Shown here piece after piece: positions 34,962 to 44,003 of a DNA stretch of 64,000 nt. The position numbers and the translations under genes were made by a program. Origin of the DNA: Salipiger thiooxidans (lineage in GTDB: Bacteria; Pseudomonadota; Alphaproteobacteria; Rhodobacterales; Rhodobacteraceae); assembly GCF_900102075.1 (NCBI RefSeq), contig NZ_FNAV01000004.1, positions 124,001 to 188,000 on the forward strand. Direction: 5' to 3'. The notes beneath the pieces were generated by a model. It was not told the DNA's origin. It made no database searches and was given only the letters and a program-made list of their open reading frames with translations. The first letter of the stretch is position 1. Each line of letters starts with the position of its first letter.

Positions 34962-36278
34962 TCACAGGGTGGTGCGGGTGGCGTTGGCGAAGGCGTTGAT
35001 GAAGCGATCTGCCTCGTCCCTGTTCAGGCAGAGCGGCGGGCGGACCTTGAGCGTGGCGCCGTAGCGGCCGGCGGCCCCGATCAGCACGCCCGCGTCGCGC
35101 ATGGCGTCGATGATTCGCACGGTGACGGCGGCATCCGGGATGTCGGGCGTATCCGGGGAGCAGAGATCGACGCCGGTGAAAAGCCCGGCGCCGCGCACCG
35201 CGGCCACCTGCGGAGCGTCGGCGGCCACCGCCTCGAGCCCGGCCCTGAGATGGGCGCCGACGGTGCGGGCGTTTTCCTGCAAGCCCTCCTCGGCGATCAC
35301 CTGCAGCACTGCGAGGCCCGCGGCCGCCGCCACCGGGTTGCCGCCGAAGGTGTTGAAATAGCCTACGTCCTCGCAGAAGGCCGCGAGGTGGTCGGGGCGC
35401 GCGGCCATGCCTGCCATCGGGAAGCCGTTGCCCATCGGCTTGCCCATGGTGACGATGTCGGGGGCGATGCCGTGCCGGGCGAAGCCCCAGAACGCGTCGC
35501 CGGTGCGGCCGAAGCCCGGTTGCACCTCGTCGGCTATGTAGAGCCCGCCCGCCGCCTGCACCGCCTCGACCGCGGGGCGCAGGAAGCCTGCGGGGTCGGC
35601 GAAGATGCCGTCCGACGAGAAGATCGAATCCGCGAGGAAGGCGGCGGTGCCGAGCCCGCGGCCTTGCAGCTCGGCCATGGCGGCTTCGACCGCGGCGCGG
35701 AAGCCGCCGGCGATGTCCTCGCCGAACGCGGCGCGGCTGGGCGCCGGCACGGTGACCACATGCGGGGGCAGGGTTCCACGCCTGAGCGCCGAGGGAGAGG
35801 CCTCGGTCACCAGCGCGGTGTTGCCGTGATAGGCGGTCTCGGTGACGATGATCCCCTGCGCGCCGCTCGCCGCCCGCGCCACCCGCAGCGCGAGGTCGTT
35901 GGCCTCGCTGCCCGAGCAGGTCATCACCACGTTGGAGAGTGCGGCGGGGAGCTTGTCCTTGAGCGCCTCGAGGTAGGCGTCGACCACCTCGACGATGTAG
36001 CGGGTGTTGGTGTTGAGCACCGCGATCTGGCGCGACACCGCCTCGACCACCGCCGGGTGGGAGTGCCCGACCGAGGGCACGTTGTTGTAGAAGTCGAGGT
36101 AGCGCGTGCCGTCGCGGGCGACCATCCAGGCCCCCTTGGCCGAGACCATCTCGATGGGCTCGCGGTAGAACAGCACCGAGGCCGCTCCGAGGTTGGCGAG
36201 CCGCCGCGCGACGGCGCCGGTGCCGCCCTGAGTGGCGTCGAAGGCGTTCATGTCGAGGATCTGGCGGACCTTGCTCAT
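34962..36278 (-). CDS. Class III PLP-dependent aminotransferase / phospho-lyase-like enzyme
   Basis: This 438-residue fold-type I PLP enzyme has CSGSEAND (121-128), D250 in IADEVQPGFGRTG and the Schiff-base lysine K280 (TMGKPMGNG). Class III members next to an APH-type kinase include ethanolamine-phosphate and phosphohydroxylysine phospho-lyases, which eliminate phosphate and ammonia to give an aldehyde. The ATG overlaps the stop of the kinase gene (ATGA), a strong sign that they act in sequence. Ordinary transamination remains possible. Confidence 0.83.
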   Translation of the reverse strand: MSKVRQILDMNAFDATQGGTGAVARRLANLGAASVLFYREPIEMVSAKGAWMVARDGTRYLDFYNNVPSVGHSHPAVVEAVSRQIAVLNTNTRYIVEVVDAYLEALKDKLPAALSNVVMTCSGSEANDLALRVARAASGAQGIIVTETAYHGNTALVTEASPSALRRGTLPPHVVTVPAPSRAAFGEDIAGGFRAAVEAAMAELQGRGLGTAAFLADSIFSSDGIFADPAGFLRPAVEAVQAAGGLYIADEVQPGFGRTGDAFWGFARHGIAPDIVTMGKPMGNGFPMAGMAARPDHLAAFCEDVGYFNTFGGNPVAAAAGLAVLQVIAEEGLQENARTVGAHLRAGLEAVAADAPQVAAVRGAGLFTGVDLCSPDTPDIPDAAVTVRIIDAMRDAGVLIGAAGRYGATLKVRPPLCLNRDEADRFINAFANATRTTL

Positions 36279-37276
36279 GCGCCCTGCTCCGCGAGATAGG
36301 CCTCGGCCAGCGCCACCGTGCCGTCGGTATAGGCGGCGAGCCCGGCCGCCGCCGCGGTCTCGGTCTCGGAATGCGAGGCGATCCAGGCGGTGAGCAGCAA
36401 CCGTCGGAACAGGATGAAGGTGGGGATCATCGCCACGTGCTCGTCCGAGAGCTCCGCCACGCTGCGGTAGCCCCGGACCCAGGCCTCCTGCAGGGCAGGG
36501 ATGTAGGGTTCGGTCTCGAGGAAGGACACGGCGGCGGCGAAATCGTAGATGAACCACGAGAAGCCGCAGTCGTCGAAGTCGATCACGCCGAGCCGGTCGC
36601 CGTCCTGCAAGAGGTTCGCGAGTCGCAGATCCGCGTGCACGAGGCCGAAGCGGTCGGGACCCGCGCCATAGGCGGCGAGCCTGGCTTCGAGCACGTCGCA
36701 GAGCCGGTCGAGCACCTCCTTCTGCGCCGGCGTCATGCCGAGCGCCGCGCGCCAGTCGCCCCAGAGCGGGGCCGGGCCGAAGGAGGTCTCGAAGTTCCAG
36801 GTCTTGCGGGTGAAGCCCTCGGGCGGGGTCCAGTCGCGCACCTGCTGGTGCAGCCGGGCCGAGATCGCGCCGAGGATTTCGAACCCCTGCGCCAACCCCT
36901 CGCTGGCCTCGGGCTCGCGCCCGGACATGTAGGTGAAGGCAACCACGTGGCGGGTCTCGTCGCCATCCTCGAACGAGGCGATGTGGGTGCCGTTTCGCGC
37001 CAGCAGCGGCTCGGGCGTCTCGACCGCGCCGCCGTCGCGCAAGGCGTTGATCCAGGCGAGCTCGGATTCGATCTCGGTCTTGGTGTGGTAGGCGGGACGG
37101 TGCACGCGCAGGATCAGCGGCGCTTCGCGCTCCGGGTCGCGGGCGATGAAGGTGGCGTTCTCGGAGAGGGTGAGAAGCGTGACCTCGGTCGCCGGGCTCA
37201 GGTCCCACTGGTCCGCAAGCGATACGACCCCCTGTCGCAAGCGCTCCACGAAGCCGTCCTCATACAGTCCTGCCAT
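36275..37276 (-). CDS. APH-family kinase (hydroxylysine-kinase-like)
   Basis: This 333-residue protein has the aminoglycoside-phosphotransferase fold. The catalytic loop is H214-A-D216 with N221 (LVHADLRLANLL), and D233 lies in VIDFDDCG. It resembles the hydroxylysine and homoserine kinase type II group that phosphorylates hydroxyl groups of amino compounds. It is the first gene of a two-gene unit with the class III PLP enzyme and is divergent from a polyamine-type importer across a 199-base promoter region. Confidence 0.8.
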   Translation of the reverse strand: MAGLYEDGFVERLRQGVVSLADQWDLSPATEVTLLTLSENATFIARDPEREAPLILRVHRPAYHTKTEIESELAWINALRDGGAVETPEPLLARNGTHIASFEDGDETRHVVAFTYMSGREPEASEGLAQGFEILGAISARLHQQVRDWTPPEGFTRKTWNFETSFGPAPLWGDWRAALGMTPAQKEVLDRLCDVLEARLAAYGAGPDRFGLVHADLRLANLLQDGDRLGVIDFDDCGFSWFIYDFAAAVSFLETEPYIPALQEAWVRGYRSVAELSDEHVAMIPTFILFRRLLLTAWIASHSETETAAAAGLAAYTDGTVALAEAYLAEQGA

Positions 37277-37383
37277 GCCGTGCCCTTTTTCTTTGCAATC
37301 CCCTCATTTGCTAGGAGGAGAATCTGTGGCTTGCAACATTTTTGCTTGCCTGGGGAGGTTCTCGCCGGAATCATCCTAGTCAG

Positions 37384-37401
37384 ATGCCAGAATTTCGGCA
37401 T
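37384..37401. promoter_or_regulatory. Operator-like palindrome between the kinase and importer genes
   Basis: ATGCCAGAATTTCGGCAT is an 18-base near-palindrome (7 of 9 pairs) midway between divergent genes, 75 bases before the importer start. The cognate regulator is unknown. Confidence 0.35.
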
Positions 37402-37475
37402 TTCTCCAGAATACCGCCAAGCGGAAACGACGGGCCGGCAGATGACCGGACCGCGCCAACAGAGAGGAATTTGCC

Positions 37476-38606
37476 ATGAACCTGTCCCGTCGTGCCTTTA
37501 CCGCCGGTCTCGGGGCCGCGGGGGCGTCGTCGCTGCTGCCCCGCGCCGCCCGTGCCGCCCGCGAGAACGAGCTGAACATCCTGTGCTGGGAAGGCTACAA
37601 CACCGATGACGTGCTGGGCCCGTTCCGCGACCTGCATCCCGGCGCCACGGTGCGCGCCGAGAGCGGCACCTCGGATCCGGACATGATCAACAAGCTGCGC
37701 GCGGGCGAGGTCAACGTCTGGGATCTCATCAACCTCAACCAGCCCTGGGCGCGCGGGCAGCTGATGCCCGAGGGGCTGATCAAGCCGCTCAACAAAGAGC
37801 GCTTCCTGCCCTATTTCGAGAAGATGGCGCCGGAGTTCTCGAACCCCACCTATCCGCTGGCCTTCTCGCCTGCGGACGAGCTGATCGGGATGCCGCAGCG
37901 CTACGGGCCGTTCTCCTTCGTGGTGAACACGGATGTCATCAGCCGCGAGCTGGCCGAGGACGAGGGCTGGAAGATCTTCCTCGATCCGGCGATGGCGGGG
38001 CGCTACGGCGTGCTGACCTATGACAACTGGAACCTCATGCACATGTGCATCACCGGCGACCTGAATCCGTTCGAGCCGCTGGACGAGGCCGGGTTCGCCA
38101 GGTTCGACGAGGTGGCGAGGACCATCTTCGCCGGCGCCAAGCTGCTGACCGACGATCTTGTGGCGATGAACACCGCGCTCATCAACGGCGAGATCGACGC
38201 CTATTTCACCGGCGGTACCTACACCGCCTCGCCGGCGCGGCTGGACGGGCTGACCAACGTGAGGGCGATTACCCCCAGGTCCGGGCCGATCAACGGCAAG
38301 GGCGGCGTGGTCTGGATCGAGCTCACCTCGGTGGTGAACAACCCGCAGGGCTCGCCGCTGGCCGAGGATTTCCTCGAGTTCGTGCAGAAGCCCGAGATCT
38401 GCAAGGCCGTGGGCTTTGCCGAGGGCACCTACAACCCGGTGGCGCAGATGGGCGACCCGGAGGTCTTCGCGCTCTGGGACGAGGATGAGCTGGACGCGAT
38501 CCAGTGGGACAGCCTCGAGGAGGAGATGGCCAACTCGGTCGAGTACGACGTGGTGACCGATTACGACAAGCTCATGGAACTCTACACCGCCGCGCGCCGG
38601 GCCTGA
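37476..38606 (+). CDS. Polyamine-type ABC transporter substrate-binding protein (PotD/PotF family)
   Basis: This 376-residue periplasmic binding protein begins MNLSRRAFTAGLGAAGASS, a twin-arginine signal, with cleavage near ARAA. The mature part shows LNILCWEGYN and the two-lobe pattern of the PotD family. It delivers a small cationic or amine-containing ligand to the PotABC-type membrane complex encoded downstream. GAGAGGAA precedes the ATG. The ligand is likely the substrate of the flanking kinase, PLP enzyme, dehydrogenase and hydrolase. Confidence 0.85.
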   Translation: MNLSRRAFTAGLGAAGASSLLPRAARAARENELNILCWEGYNTDDVLGPFRDLHPGATVRAESGTSDPDMINKLRAGEVNVWDLINLNQPWARGQLMPEGLIKPLNKERFLPYFEKMAPEFSNPTYPLAFSPADELIGMPQRYGPFSFVVNTDVISRELAEDEGWKIFLDPAMAGRYGVLTYDNWNLMHMCITGDLNPFEPLDEAGFARFDEVARTIFAGAKLLTDDLVAMNTALINGEIDAYFTGGTYTASPARLDGLTNVRAITPRSGPINGKGGVVWIELTSVVNNPQGSPLAEDFLEFVQKPEICKAVGFAEGTYNPVAQMGDPEVFALWDEDELDAIQWDSLEEEMANSVEYDVVTDYDKLMELYTAARRA

Positions 38607-38623
38607 GCGCGCCCGACCACGGG

Positions 38624-38657
38624 GCCCCGCGCGCGTCCATGCGGCCCGCGCGGGGCC
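38624..38657 (+). terminator. Intercistronic hairpin after the binding-protein gene
   Basis: GGCCCCGCGCG and CGCGCGGGGCC form an 11-bp stem between the binding-protein and ATPase genes. Such structures often protect the abundant binding-protein mRNA or attenuate read-through. Confidence 0.5.
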
Positions 38658-38721
38658 TTCGGCCTGTTCCGGACCCCCGCCGATCCCGACCTGATCCAGA
38701 CCCCTAAGACCAAGAGGCACC

Positions 38722-39789
38722 ATGGGCGACCAACCGATCCTGCGGATCAACGCGCTCACCAAGCGGTTCAACGAGTTCACCGCCCTGCACGGCATCGACC
38801 TGAACGTCCGCGACGGCGAGTTCCTCGCCATCGTGGGCCCGTCGGGCAGCGGCAAGACCACCCTTATCCGCCTGCTGGTGGGCATGGACGAGCCTACCGA
38901 GGGCGCAATCTGGCTGCGCGACAGCCGCATCGACGCGGTGCCTGCCAACAAGCGCCCGACCTGCATGGTGTTCCAGTCGCTGGCGCTTTTCCCGCACCGC
39001 TCGGTGGGGCAGAATATCGAGTTTCCGCTGAAGCTGCGCAAGGTGGCGCCCGCCACCCGCAAGGCCCGTGCGCTGGAGTTGCTCGAGCTGCTGCGGCTGC
39101 CGGCGAGCTATTACGACAAGCGCATCGACGAATGCTCGGGCGGCGAAAAGCAGCGCGTGGCGCTGGCCCGCGCGCTGGCATTCGACCCCGAGATCCTGTT
39201 TTTCGACGAGCCGCTCTCGGCGCTCGACTACCGGCTTCGCAAGACGCTCGAGAAAGAGCTGAAGGACCTGCACCGGCGCACCGGCAAGACCTTCATCTAC
39301 ATCACCCACAGCCTCGAGGAGGCGATGGTCATGTCCGACCGCATCGCCATCATGAAGGCGGGCCGCTTCGAGCAGATCGCCCCCGCGGCCGAGATCTACG
39401 CCCGCCCGCGCTCGCGCTTCGTGGCCGAGTTCATGGGCGAGGTGAACCTCTTCGACATGGTCGACGGCCGGGTGCCGGGGCTGCGCTTCGGGCCGCGGGC
39501 GTCGAACCTCTTCGTGGGCCAGACCGGCACGCTGGTGGTGCGCCCCGAAAGCGTCGCGCTGCTGGCCCCGGGCGAGGAGGCGGACGTGGCGCTCGAGGGC
39601 ATCATCGAGTCGGAGTACCTGCTGGGCAGCCGGGTGCAGTACACCGTGGCGCGCGAAGGCGCGGCCCCGGTCACCGTCGAGGTGCTGCGCGAGAACGCGG
39701 TGGGTGGCCCCGGCGCGCCGGTGGTCATGGGCTTCGGCACCTCGGCCTGTCACCTGATCGCGCCGGAGGCCCGCGATGCAGCGGCGTGA
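38722..39789 (+). CDS. Polyamine-type ABC transporter ATPase (PotA-like)
   Basis: This 355-residue ATPase has Walker A GPSGSGKTT (39-47), the signature CSGGEKQRVALAR, Walker B ILFFDEPLSALD and the switch histidine in YITHS. The C-terminal TOBE domain (about 265-345) is typical of PotA and other importers of the MOI group. It energises the two permeases downstream. It overlaps the first permease gene by 14 bases. Confidence 0.9.
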   Translation: MGDQPILRINALTKRFNEFTALHGIDLNVRDGEFLAIVGPSGSGKTTLIRLLVGMDEPTEGAIWLRDSRIDAVPANKRPTCMVFQSLALFPHRSVGQNIEFPLKLRKVAPATRKARALELLELLRLPASYYDKRIDECSGGEKQRVALARALAFDPEILFFDEPLSALDYRLRKTLEKELKDLHRRTGKTFIYITHSLEEAMVMSDRIAIMKAGRFEQIAPAAEIYARPRSRFVAEFMGEVNLFDMVDGRVPGLRFGPRASNLFVGQTGTLVVRPESVALLAPGEEADVALEGIIESEYLLGSRVQYTVAREGAAPVTVEVLRENAVGGPGAPVVMGFGTSACHLIAPEARDAAA

Positions 39790-40627
39790 CCGCCAGCTCG
39801 GGCTTCTCTACGCGCTGCCGATCGGGGTCTTCCTGGCGGTGGCCTTCCTGGCGCCGATCCTGCTGGTCGCGGCCTTCTCGACCATGCCGCCCAAGGTCTT
39901 CAGCATCTGGAACATGCCGGATTTCAGCGCCTACTACACGGTGATCACGCAGGGCTACTGGAAGACCGTGGCGTGGTCGCTGGGCATGTCGATGGCGGCG
40001 ACGCTGATCCTCTTCGTGGTCTGCTGGCCGCTCGCCTACGGCATGGCCAAGGTCTTCGGGCGGTTCTCGCTGGTGCTGACCATCGGCGTGGTGATGACGC
40101 TCTTCGTGTCCGAGAACATCCGGCTCTTCGGCTGGGTTCTGACGCTGATGAAGGGAGGGCTGGTCGAGGGCTACATCCGCGCGTGGACCGGCACCGGCTT
40201 CGACGGGCTGCTCTACAACGTGCCGGTGATCGTCTTCGGGCTTTGCTACGTCTACCTGCCGTTCATGCTGTTCCCGCTGGCGCAGGGCATCGCCATGGTG
40301 CCCGAGGACGCCCGTGCCGCGGCCTTCGACCTTGGCGCCACGCGCTGGCAGATCTTCCGCGAGATCGAGCTGCCGCTGGCCATGCCCGGCATCCTCGTGG
40401 GCAGCCTGCTGACCTTCGTGCTGGCGGCGGGGGCGCTGGCCGAGACCAAGCTTCTGGGCGGGCAGGCTGTCATCGTCATCGCCGAGGAGGTCGAGACGGC
40501 ATTCACCTACGGCCAGAACTGGCCGCTGGGGGCCGCGCTCGCGATGGTGCTGATCGTCATCGTGGGCGGCATCGCGATCTGGGGCATCGGTCGGGCCGAT
40601 CTCGACCGCATGATGGGGAGACGCTGA
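39776..40627 (+). CDS. Polyamine-type ABC transporter permease (PotB-like)
   Basis: This 283-residue inner-membrane permease has six predicted helices starting LLYALPIGVFLAVAFLAP. The ATPase-coupling EAA-type loop is EDARAAAFDLGATRWQIFREIELPLAMPG (about 175-203). It pairs with the second permease one base after its stop codon. The start overlaps the ATPase gene. Confidence 0.88.
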   Translation: MQRRDRQLGLLYALPIGVFLAVAFLAPILLVAAFSTMPPKVFSIWNMPDFSAYYTVITQGYWKTVAWSLGMSMAATLILFVVCWPLAYGMAKVFGRFSLVLTIGVVMTLFVSENIRLFGWVLTLMKGGLVEGYIRAWTGTGFDGLLYNVPVIVFGLCYVYLPFMLFPLAQGIAMVPEDARAAAFDLGATRWQIFREIELPLAMPGILVGSLLTFVLAAGALAETKLLGGQAVIVIAEEVETAFTYGQNWPLGAALAMVLIVIVGGIAIWGIGRADLDRMMGRR

Positions 40628-40628
40628 G

Positions 40629-41435
40629 ATGAGGACCTCCCGCCTGATGGGCTGGCTGCTGGTGGCCTACGGCTGCGCGGTGCTGGCCTTCCTTTACCTG
40701 CCGCTGGTGTCGGTGGGGCTCGCCTCGATCTCCAAGGCGCGCTACCTGACCTTCCCGATCCGGCGCTATGCCTACGACTGGTACGGCGAGGCGCTGGCCT
40801 CGGACACGGTGCGCGACCTGCTGCTGGTCTCGCTCAAGGTCGCGGGCATCGTCACGGTGCTGAGCATGGTCATAGGCTTCTTGGGCGCGCTCGCCTTCGC
40901 GCGCTACTCGTGGCGCTTCCGCAAGGCCTACCAGAAGCTCATCCTGCTGCCGATCTTCTTCCCGCAGACCGTGCTGGGGCTGGCGCTGCTGATGTGGTTC
41001 AACACCGTGGGCATCATCCCGTCGTGGAAGACCGCCGTGGTGGCGCATCTCGTCTGGATCGCCCCCATCGCCACGCTGGTGATCTCGATCCGCGCCTACA
41101 GCTTCGATCCCGCGCTCGAGGAGGCCGCCCGCGACATGGGCGCCACCACCTGGGACACGCTGCGCGAGGTGACCATCCCGCTGCTGATGCCGGGGGTGAT
41201 CTCGGCCGGGCTTTTCGCCTTCCTCCTGAGTTGGGGCAACTTTCCGCTGTCGCTGTTCACGACGGGGGCAGACAGCACGTTGCCGGAATGGCTCTATGCC
41301 AAGATGGTCTCGGGCTATTCGCCGCTGGTGCCGACGGTGGGCATCCTGACCGTGGGGACCTCGGCGGTGCTGCTCGCGCTGGGGCTAACGGCGGCGCTCA
41401 TCTTCAAGCGCGCCCGCGCGGCGCGGAACGCCTGA
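40629..41435 (+). CDS. Polyamine-type ABC transporter permease (PotC-like)
   Basis: This 268-residue permease has six predicted helices and the EAA loop LEEAARDMGATTWDTLREVTIPLLMPG (about 158-184). KFGNYPLSLF-type segment here reads NFPLSLFTTGADSTLPEWLY, typical of PotC. It follows the PotB-like gene directly. The dehydrogenase gene starts 44 bases downstream, so transport and metabolism appear to be in one operon. Confidence 0.88.
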   Translation: MRTSRLMGWLLVAYGCAVLAFLYLPLVSVGLASISKARYLTFPIRRYAYDWYGEALASDTVRDLLLVSLKVAGIVTVLSMVIGFLGALAFARYSWRFRKAYQKLILLPIFFPQTVLGLALLMWFNTVGIIPSWKTAVVAHLVWIAPIATLVISIRAYSFDPALEEAARDMGATTWDTLREVTIPLLMPGVISAGLFAFLLSWGNFPLSLFTTGADSTLPEWLYAKMVSGYSPLVPTVGILTVGTSAVLLALGLTAALIFKRARAARNA

Positions 41436-41479
41436 ACGACAGAAATGCATAACAGACTGAAAAGACAGGGAACAGACAC

Positions 41480-42259
41480 ATGCTCACATCCATTGCCGGA
41501 AAATCGGTGATCGTCACCGGCGGGTCCAAGGGGATCGGCAAGGGCATCGCCAAGGTCTTCGCCGCGCAGGGCGCCAAGGTCATGATCGCTGCCCGGGGCG
41601 AGGATTCCGCCAAGCTCGCGGTGGCCGAGATCGAGGCGGCGGGCGGCACCGCGGCGTGGCATCCGACCGACGTGGCCGACTGGACCTCGGTTCAGGCCAT
41701 GGTCGCGGCCACGGTGGGCGCCTTCGGCGGCGTCGACATCCTCTGCGCCAACGCCGGGATCTTCCCGCAGAAGAAGATGGTCGACATGTCCCCCGACGAC
41801 TGGGACTACGTCATGTCGGTGAACCTCAAGTCGAGCTTTCTCTGCGTGAAGGCCTGCATCCCGATCTTCGAGGCGGCGGGCAAGGGCCGGGTGGTGCTGA
41901 CCTCGTCGATCACCGGGCCGGTGACCGGCTACCCGGGCTGGTCGCATTACGGCGCGTCGAAGTCGGGCCAGCTGGGGTTCATCAAGACCGCGGCGATGGA
42001 GCTTGCGCGCTACGGCACCACGATCAACGCGGTGATGCCGGGCAACATCTACACCGAGGGGCTGCAGGATCTGGGCGAGGACTATCTCGAGACCATGGCC
42101 GCCTCGATCCCGCTGAAGCGGCTGGGTGCGGTCGAGGACATCGGCAACGCGGCGCTGTTCTTCGCCTCCGACGAGGCGGGCTACATCACCGGCCAGCAGA
42201 TCGTGGTGGACGGCGGGCAGATCCTGCCCGAGAGCCTCGAGGCGATCGGGGAAATCTGA
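41480..42259 (+). CDS. Short-chain dehydrogenase/reductase
   Basis: This 259-residue NAD(P)-dependent SDR has TGGSKGIGKG (13-22), NAG in ILCANAGIF, and the catalytic Ser and YxxxK in SSITGPVTGYPGWSHYGASK. The C-terminus ITGQQIVVDGGQ is typical of classical SDRs. It probably oxidises an alcohol or reduces a carbonyl formed from the imported compound. Its stop overlaps the hydrolase start (TGATG). Confidence 0.87.
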   Translation: MLTSIAGKSVIVTGGSKGIGKGIAKVFAAQGAKVMIAARGEDSAKLAVAEIEAAGGTAAWHPTDVADWTSVQAMVAATVGAFGGVDILCANAGIFPQKKMVDMSPDDWDYVMSVNLKSSFLCVKACIPIFEAAGKGRVVLTSSITGPVTGYPGWSHYGASKSGQLGFIKTAAMELARYGTTINAVMPGNIYTEGLQDLGEDYLETMAASIPLKRLGAVEDIGNAALFFASDEAGYITGQQIVVDGGQILPESLEAIGEI

Positions 42260-42927
42260 TGGGCTGGAAGACCGACTGGCGCAGCTTCTACTACGAGACC
42301 GCCGACGAGCCCGAGGACATCGTGCTGGAGGCGCCGCGCACGGCGCTTCTGGTCATCGACATCCAGAACACCTACCTCGACCTGCCCGAGGACCCGGCCG
42401 AGGCGCGCCGCTGGGCGCCGTTCTTCGAGCGCATGCACGAGGTGGTCATTCCCAACACCGCGAAGCTGCAGGCCTGGGCCCGCGACAACGGCATCGAGGT
42501 CATCCACGCCCGCATCGCCTGCCTCAAGGAAGACGGCCGCGACCGTTCGCTGAGCCAGAAGAAGCCGGGGTTCAACTACCTGCTGCTGCCCAAGGACCGC
42601 GAGGATTCCCAGATCGTCGACGCGGTGGGGCCGGTGGGGGATGAGATCGTGGTGACCAAGACCACGGATTCGGCGCTGACGGGGACCAACCTGCGGATGG
42701 CGTTGCACAACATGGGCATCAAGGACGTGATCGTGGCGGGGATCTTCACCGACCAGTGCATCTCGTCCTCGGTGCGAAGCCTCGCAGACGAGAGCTTCGG
42801 CGTGGTGGTGGTCGAGGACTGCTGCGCCGCCGCGACACGCGAACTGCACGAGGCCGAGCTGCGGATCATCAACATGATCTACTGCCACGTGGTGAGCAGC
42901 GCCGAGGTGAAGGGCTTCCTCGCCTGA
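42259..42927 (+). CDS. Isochorismatase-family cysteine hydrolase
   Basis: This 222-residue cytoplasmic hydrolase has the family triad D34 (LVIDIQNTYL), K134 (VVTKTTDSAL) and C167 (GIFTDQCISS). Members hydrolyse amides, carbamates or ureido compounds. It is the last gene of the importer operon and overlaps the dehydrogenase gene. The substrate is probably an amide-type intermediate of the same route. Confidence 0.87.
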   Translation: MGWKTDWRSFYYETADEPEDIVLEAPRTALLVIDIQNTYLDLPEDPAEARRWAPFFERMHEVVIPNTAKLQAWARDNGIEVIHARIACLKEDGRDRSLSQKKPGFNYLLLPKDREDSQIVDAVGPVGDEIVVTKTTDSALTGTNLRMALHNMGIKDVIVAGIFTDQCISSSVRSLADESFGVVVVEDCCAAATRELHEAELRIINMIYCHVVSSAEVKGFLA

Positions 42928-43468
42928 GCTGGGGTGAGGCGGACCTTCGCGGGACGTGGCCCTGACCCCGTGCCGGGGGACAGGTGTCTGCGCCGAGCGC
43001 GGGTGTCTTCCCTCGGGGCGGGACGTCGCCCTGACCTGACATCGAAAGTGCTGGAGCTCCCCGAGGGTTGGTTTCGTGCCCTTCGCGTGTCCGCCGCGCG
43101 ATGACGGCCGCCCTGACCTGACAGCCTGGTCCGGGGCCGTCGTGCCCGAGGTGCCGGGTGTTTTATCGGAGAAGGCCAAGCGGGGGAGGCTCTTCAGCGT
43201 GTGGCGCGGAGGGGCGGTGCCTGACGCCGGGACAACGAGGCGGTGAAGTCGCGCCTCGACCTTGCGGCACGGACACGGATGCGCCGCATCTGGACCTTGT
43301 GGCGTCGGGGTAAGGCAACGCTGGGGAACAGACGCGGCCACCCGGAGCAAGAGCGGACTGAGCGAGGCAGTGCGTCGGAACCGGCGAGGCTGCCGGGGGA
43401 GGCTCCGCAAGACCCCGTCACAGGAACCGGCAACGCGCCTGCGGCAGTCCCGGCGGATCCACCGTGGC
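42928..43468. other. Intergenic stretch between the importer operon and the MarR gene
   Basis: About 540 bases between convergent operons. It includes three degenerate direct repeats with the core CGCCCTGACC (near 42949, 43018 and 43103). No gene or clear terminator seen. Confidence 0.5.
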
Positions 43469-43927
43469 TCAGTCGCCGCCGATCTTCTTCAGGAGACGCA
43501 GCAGCGTCTCCTTCTCGCGCTCGCGCAGGGGGGCCGTGGTTTCGGTGCTGACGGTGATGGCGGCGTCCACCGCCTCGTCGATCAGCGTCACGCCGTCGGC
43601 GGTCAGCGACACGAGATGGCGGCGGCGGTCGTCGGGATCGGGCGCGGTCTGAAGCAGGCCGCGGGCGATCAGCCGGTCGACCACGCCCTTGGTGGTCGCC
43701 CCGTCCATCGCCACCGAGCGGCCCAGCCGGTTCTGCGACATCGGCCCGTCCTCGGCCAGCCGGTGCATCACCGAGAACTGCGTGGGCGTCAGCTTGCCGG
43801 GAACCGTCTCGGCGAAAATCGTCGAGTTGCGCTGGTAGGCCTTGCGCAGCAGGAATCCGATCTGCTCGTCCAGCAGGTAGCCGTGATCGGCGCTGGTGCG
43901 GGCTTTGGGGATGTCATCCACGGGCAA
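43469..43927 (-). CDS. MarR-family transcriptional regulator
   Basis: This 152-residue protein has a winged helix (about 45-110) with QNRLGRSVAMDGATTKGVVDRLIARGLL and the beta-wing DPDDRRRHLVSLT. MarR proteins usually sense aromatic or phenolic ligands. The start is a TTG with AAAGGAG 5-6 bases upstream. It is the last gene of the long minus-strand run that starts at 53478 and may regulate it or respond to its substrate. Confidence 0.83.
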   Translation of the reverse strand: MPVDDIPKARTSADHGYLLDEQIGFLLRKAYQRNSTIFAETVPGKLTPTQFSVMHRLAEDGPMSQNRLGRSVAMDGATTKGVVDRLIARGLLQTAPDPDDRRRHLVSLTADGVTLIDEAVDAAITVSTETTAPLREREKETLLRLLKKIGGD

Positions 43928-44003
43928 GGTTCTCCTTTAAGGCATGTTGCCCTACCGGCATTTCACCCCAAGGACAATCCGGAAGCGTATGGTTGGCACC
44001 GTT

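Noticed and set aside
34962-37208. 748-codon frame suggesting an aminotransferase fusion
   Set aside because: The upstream half is the shadow of the kinase gene; the aminotransferase has its own ATG overlapping the kinase stop.
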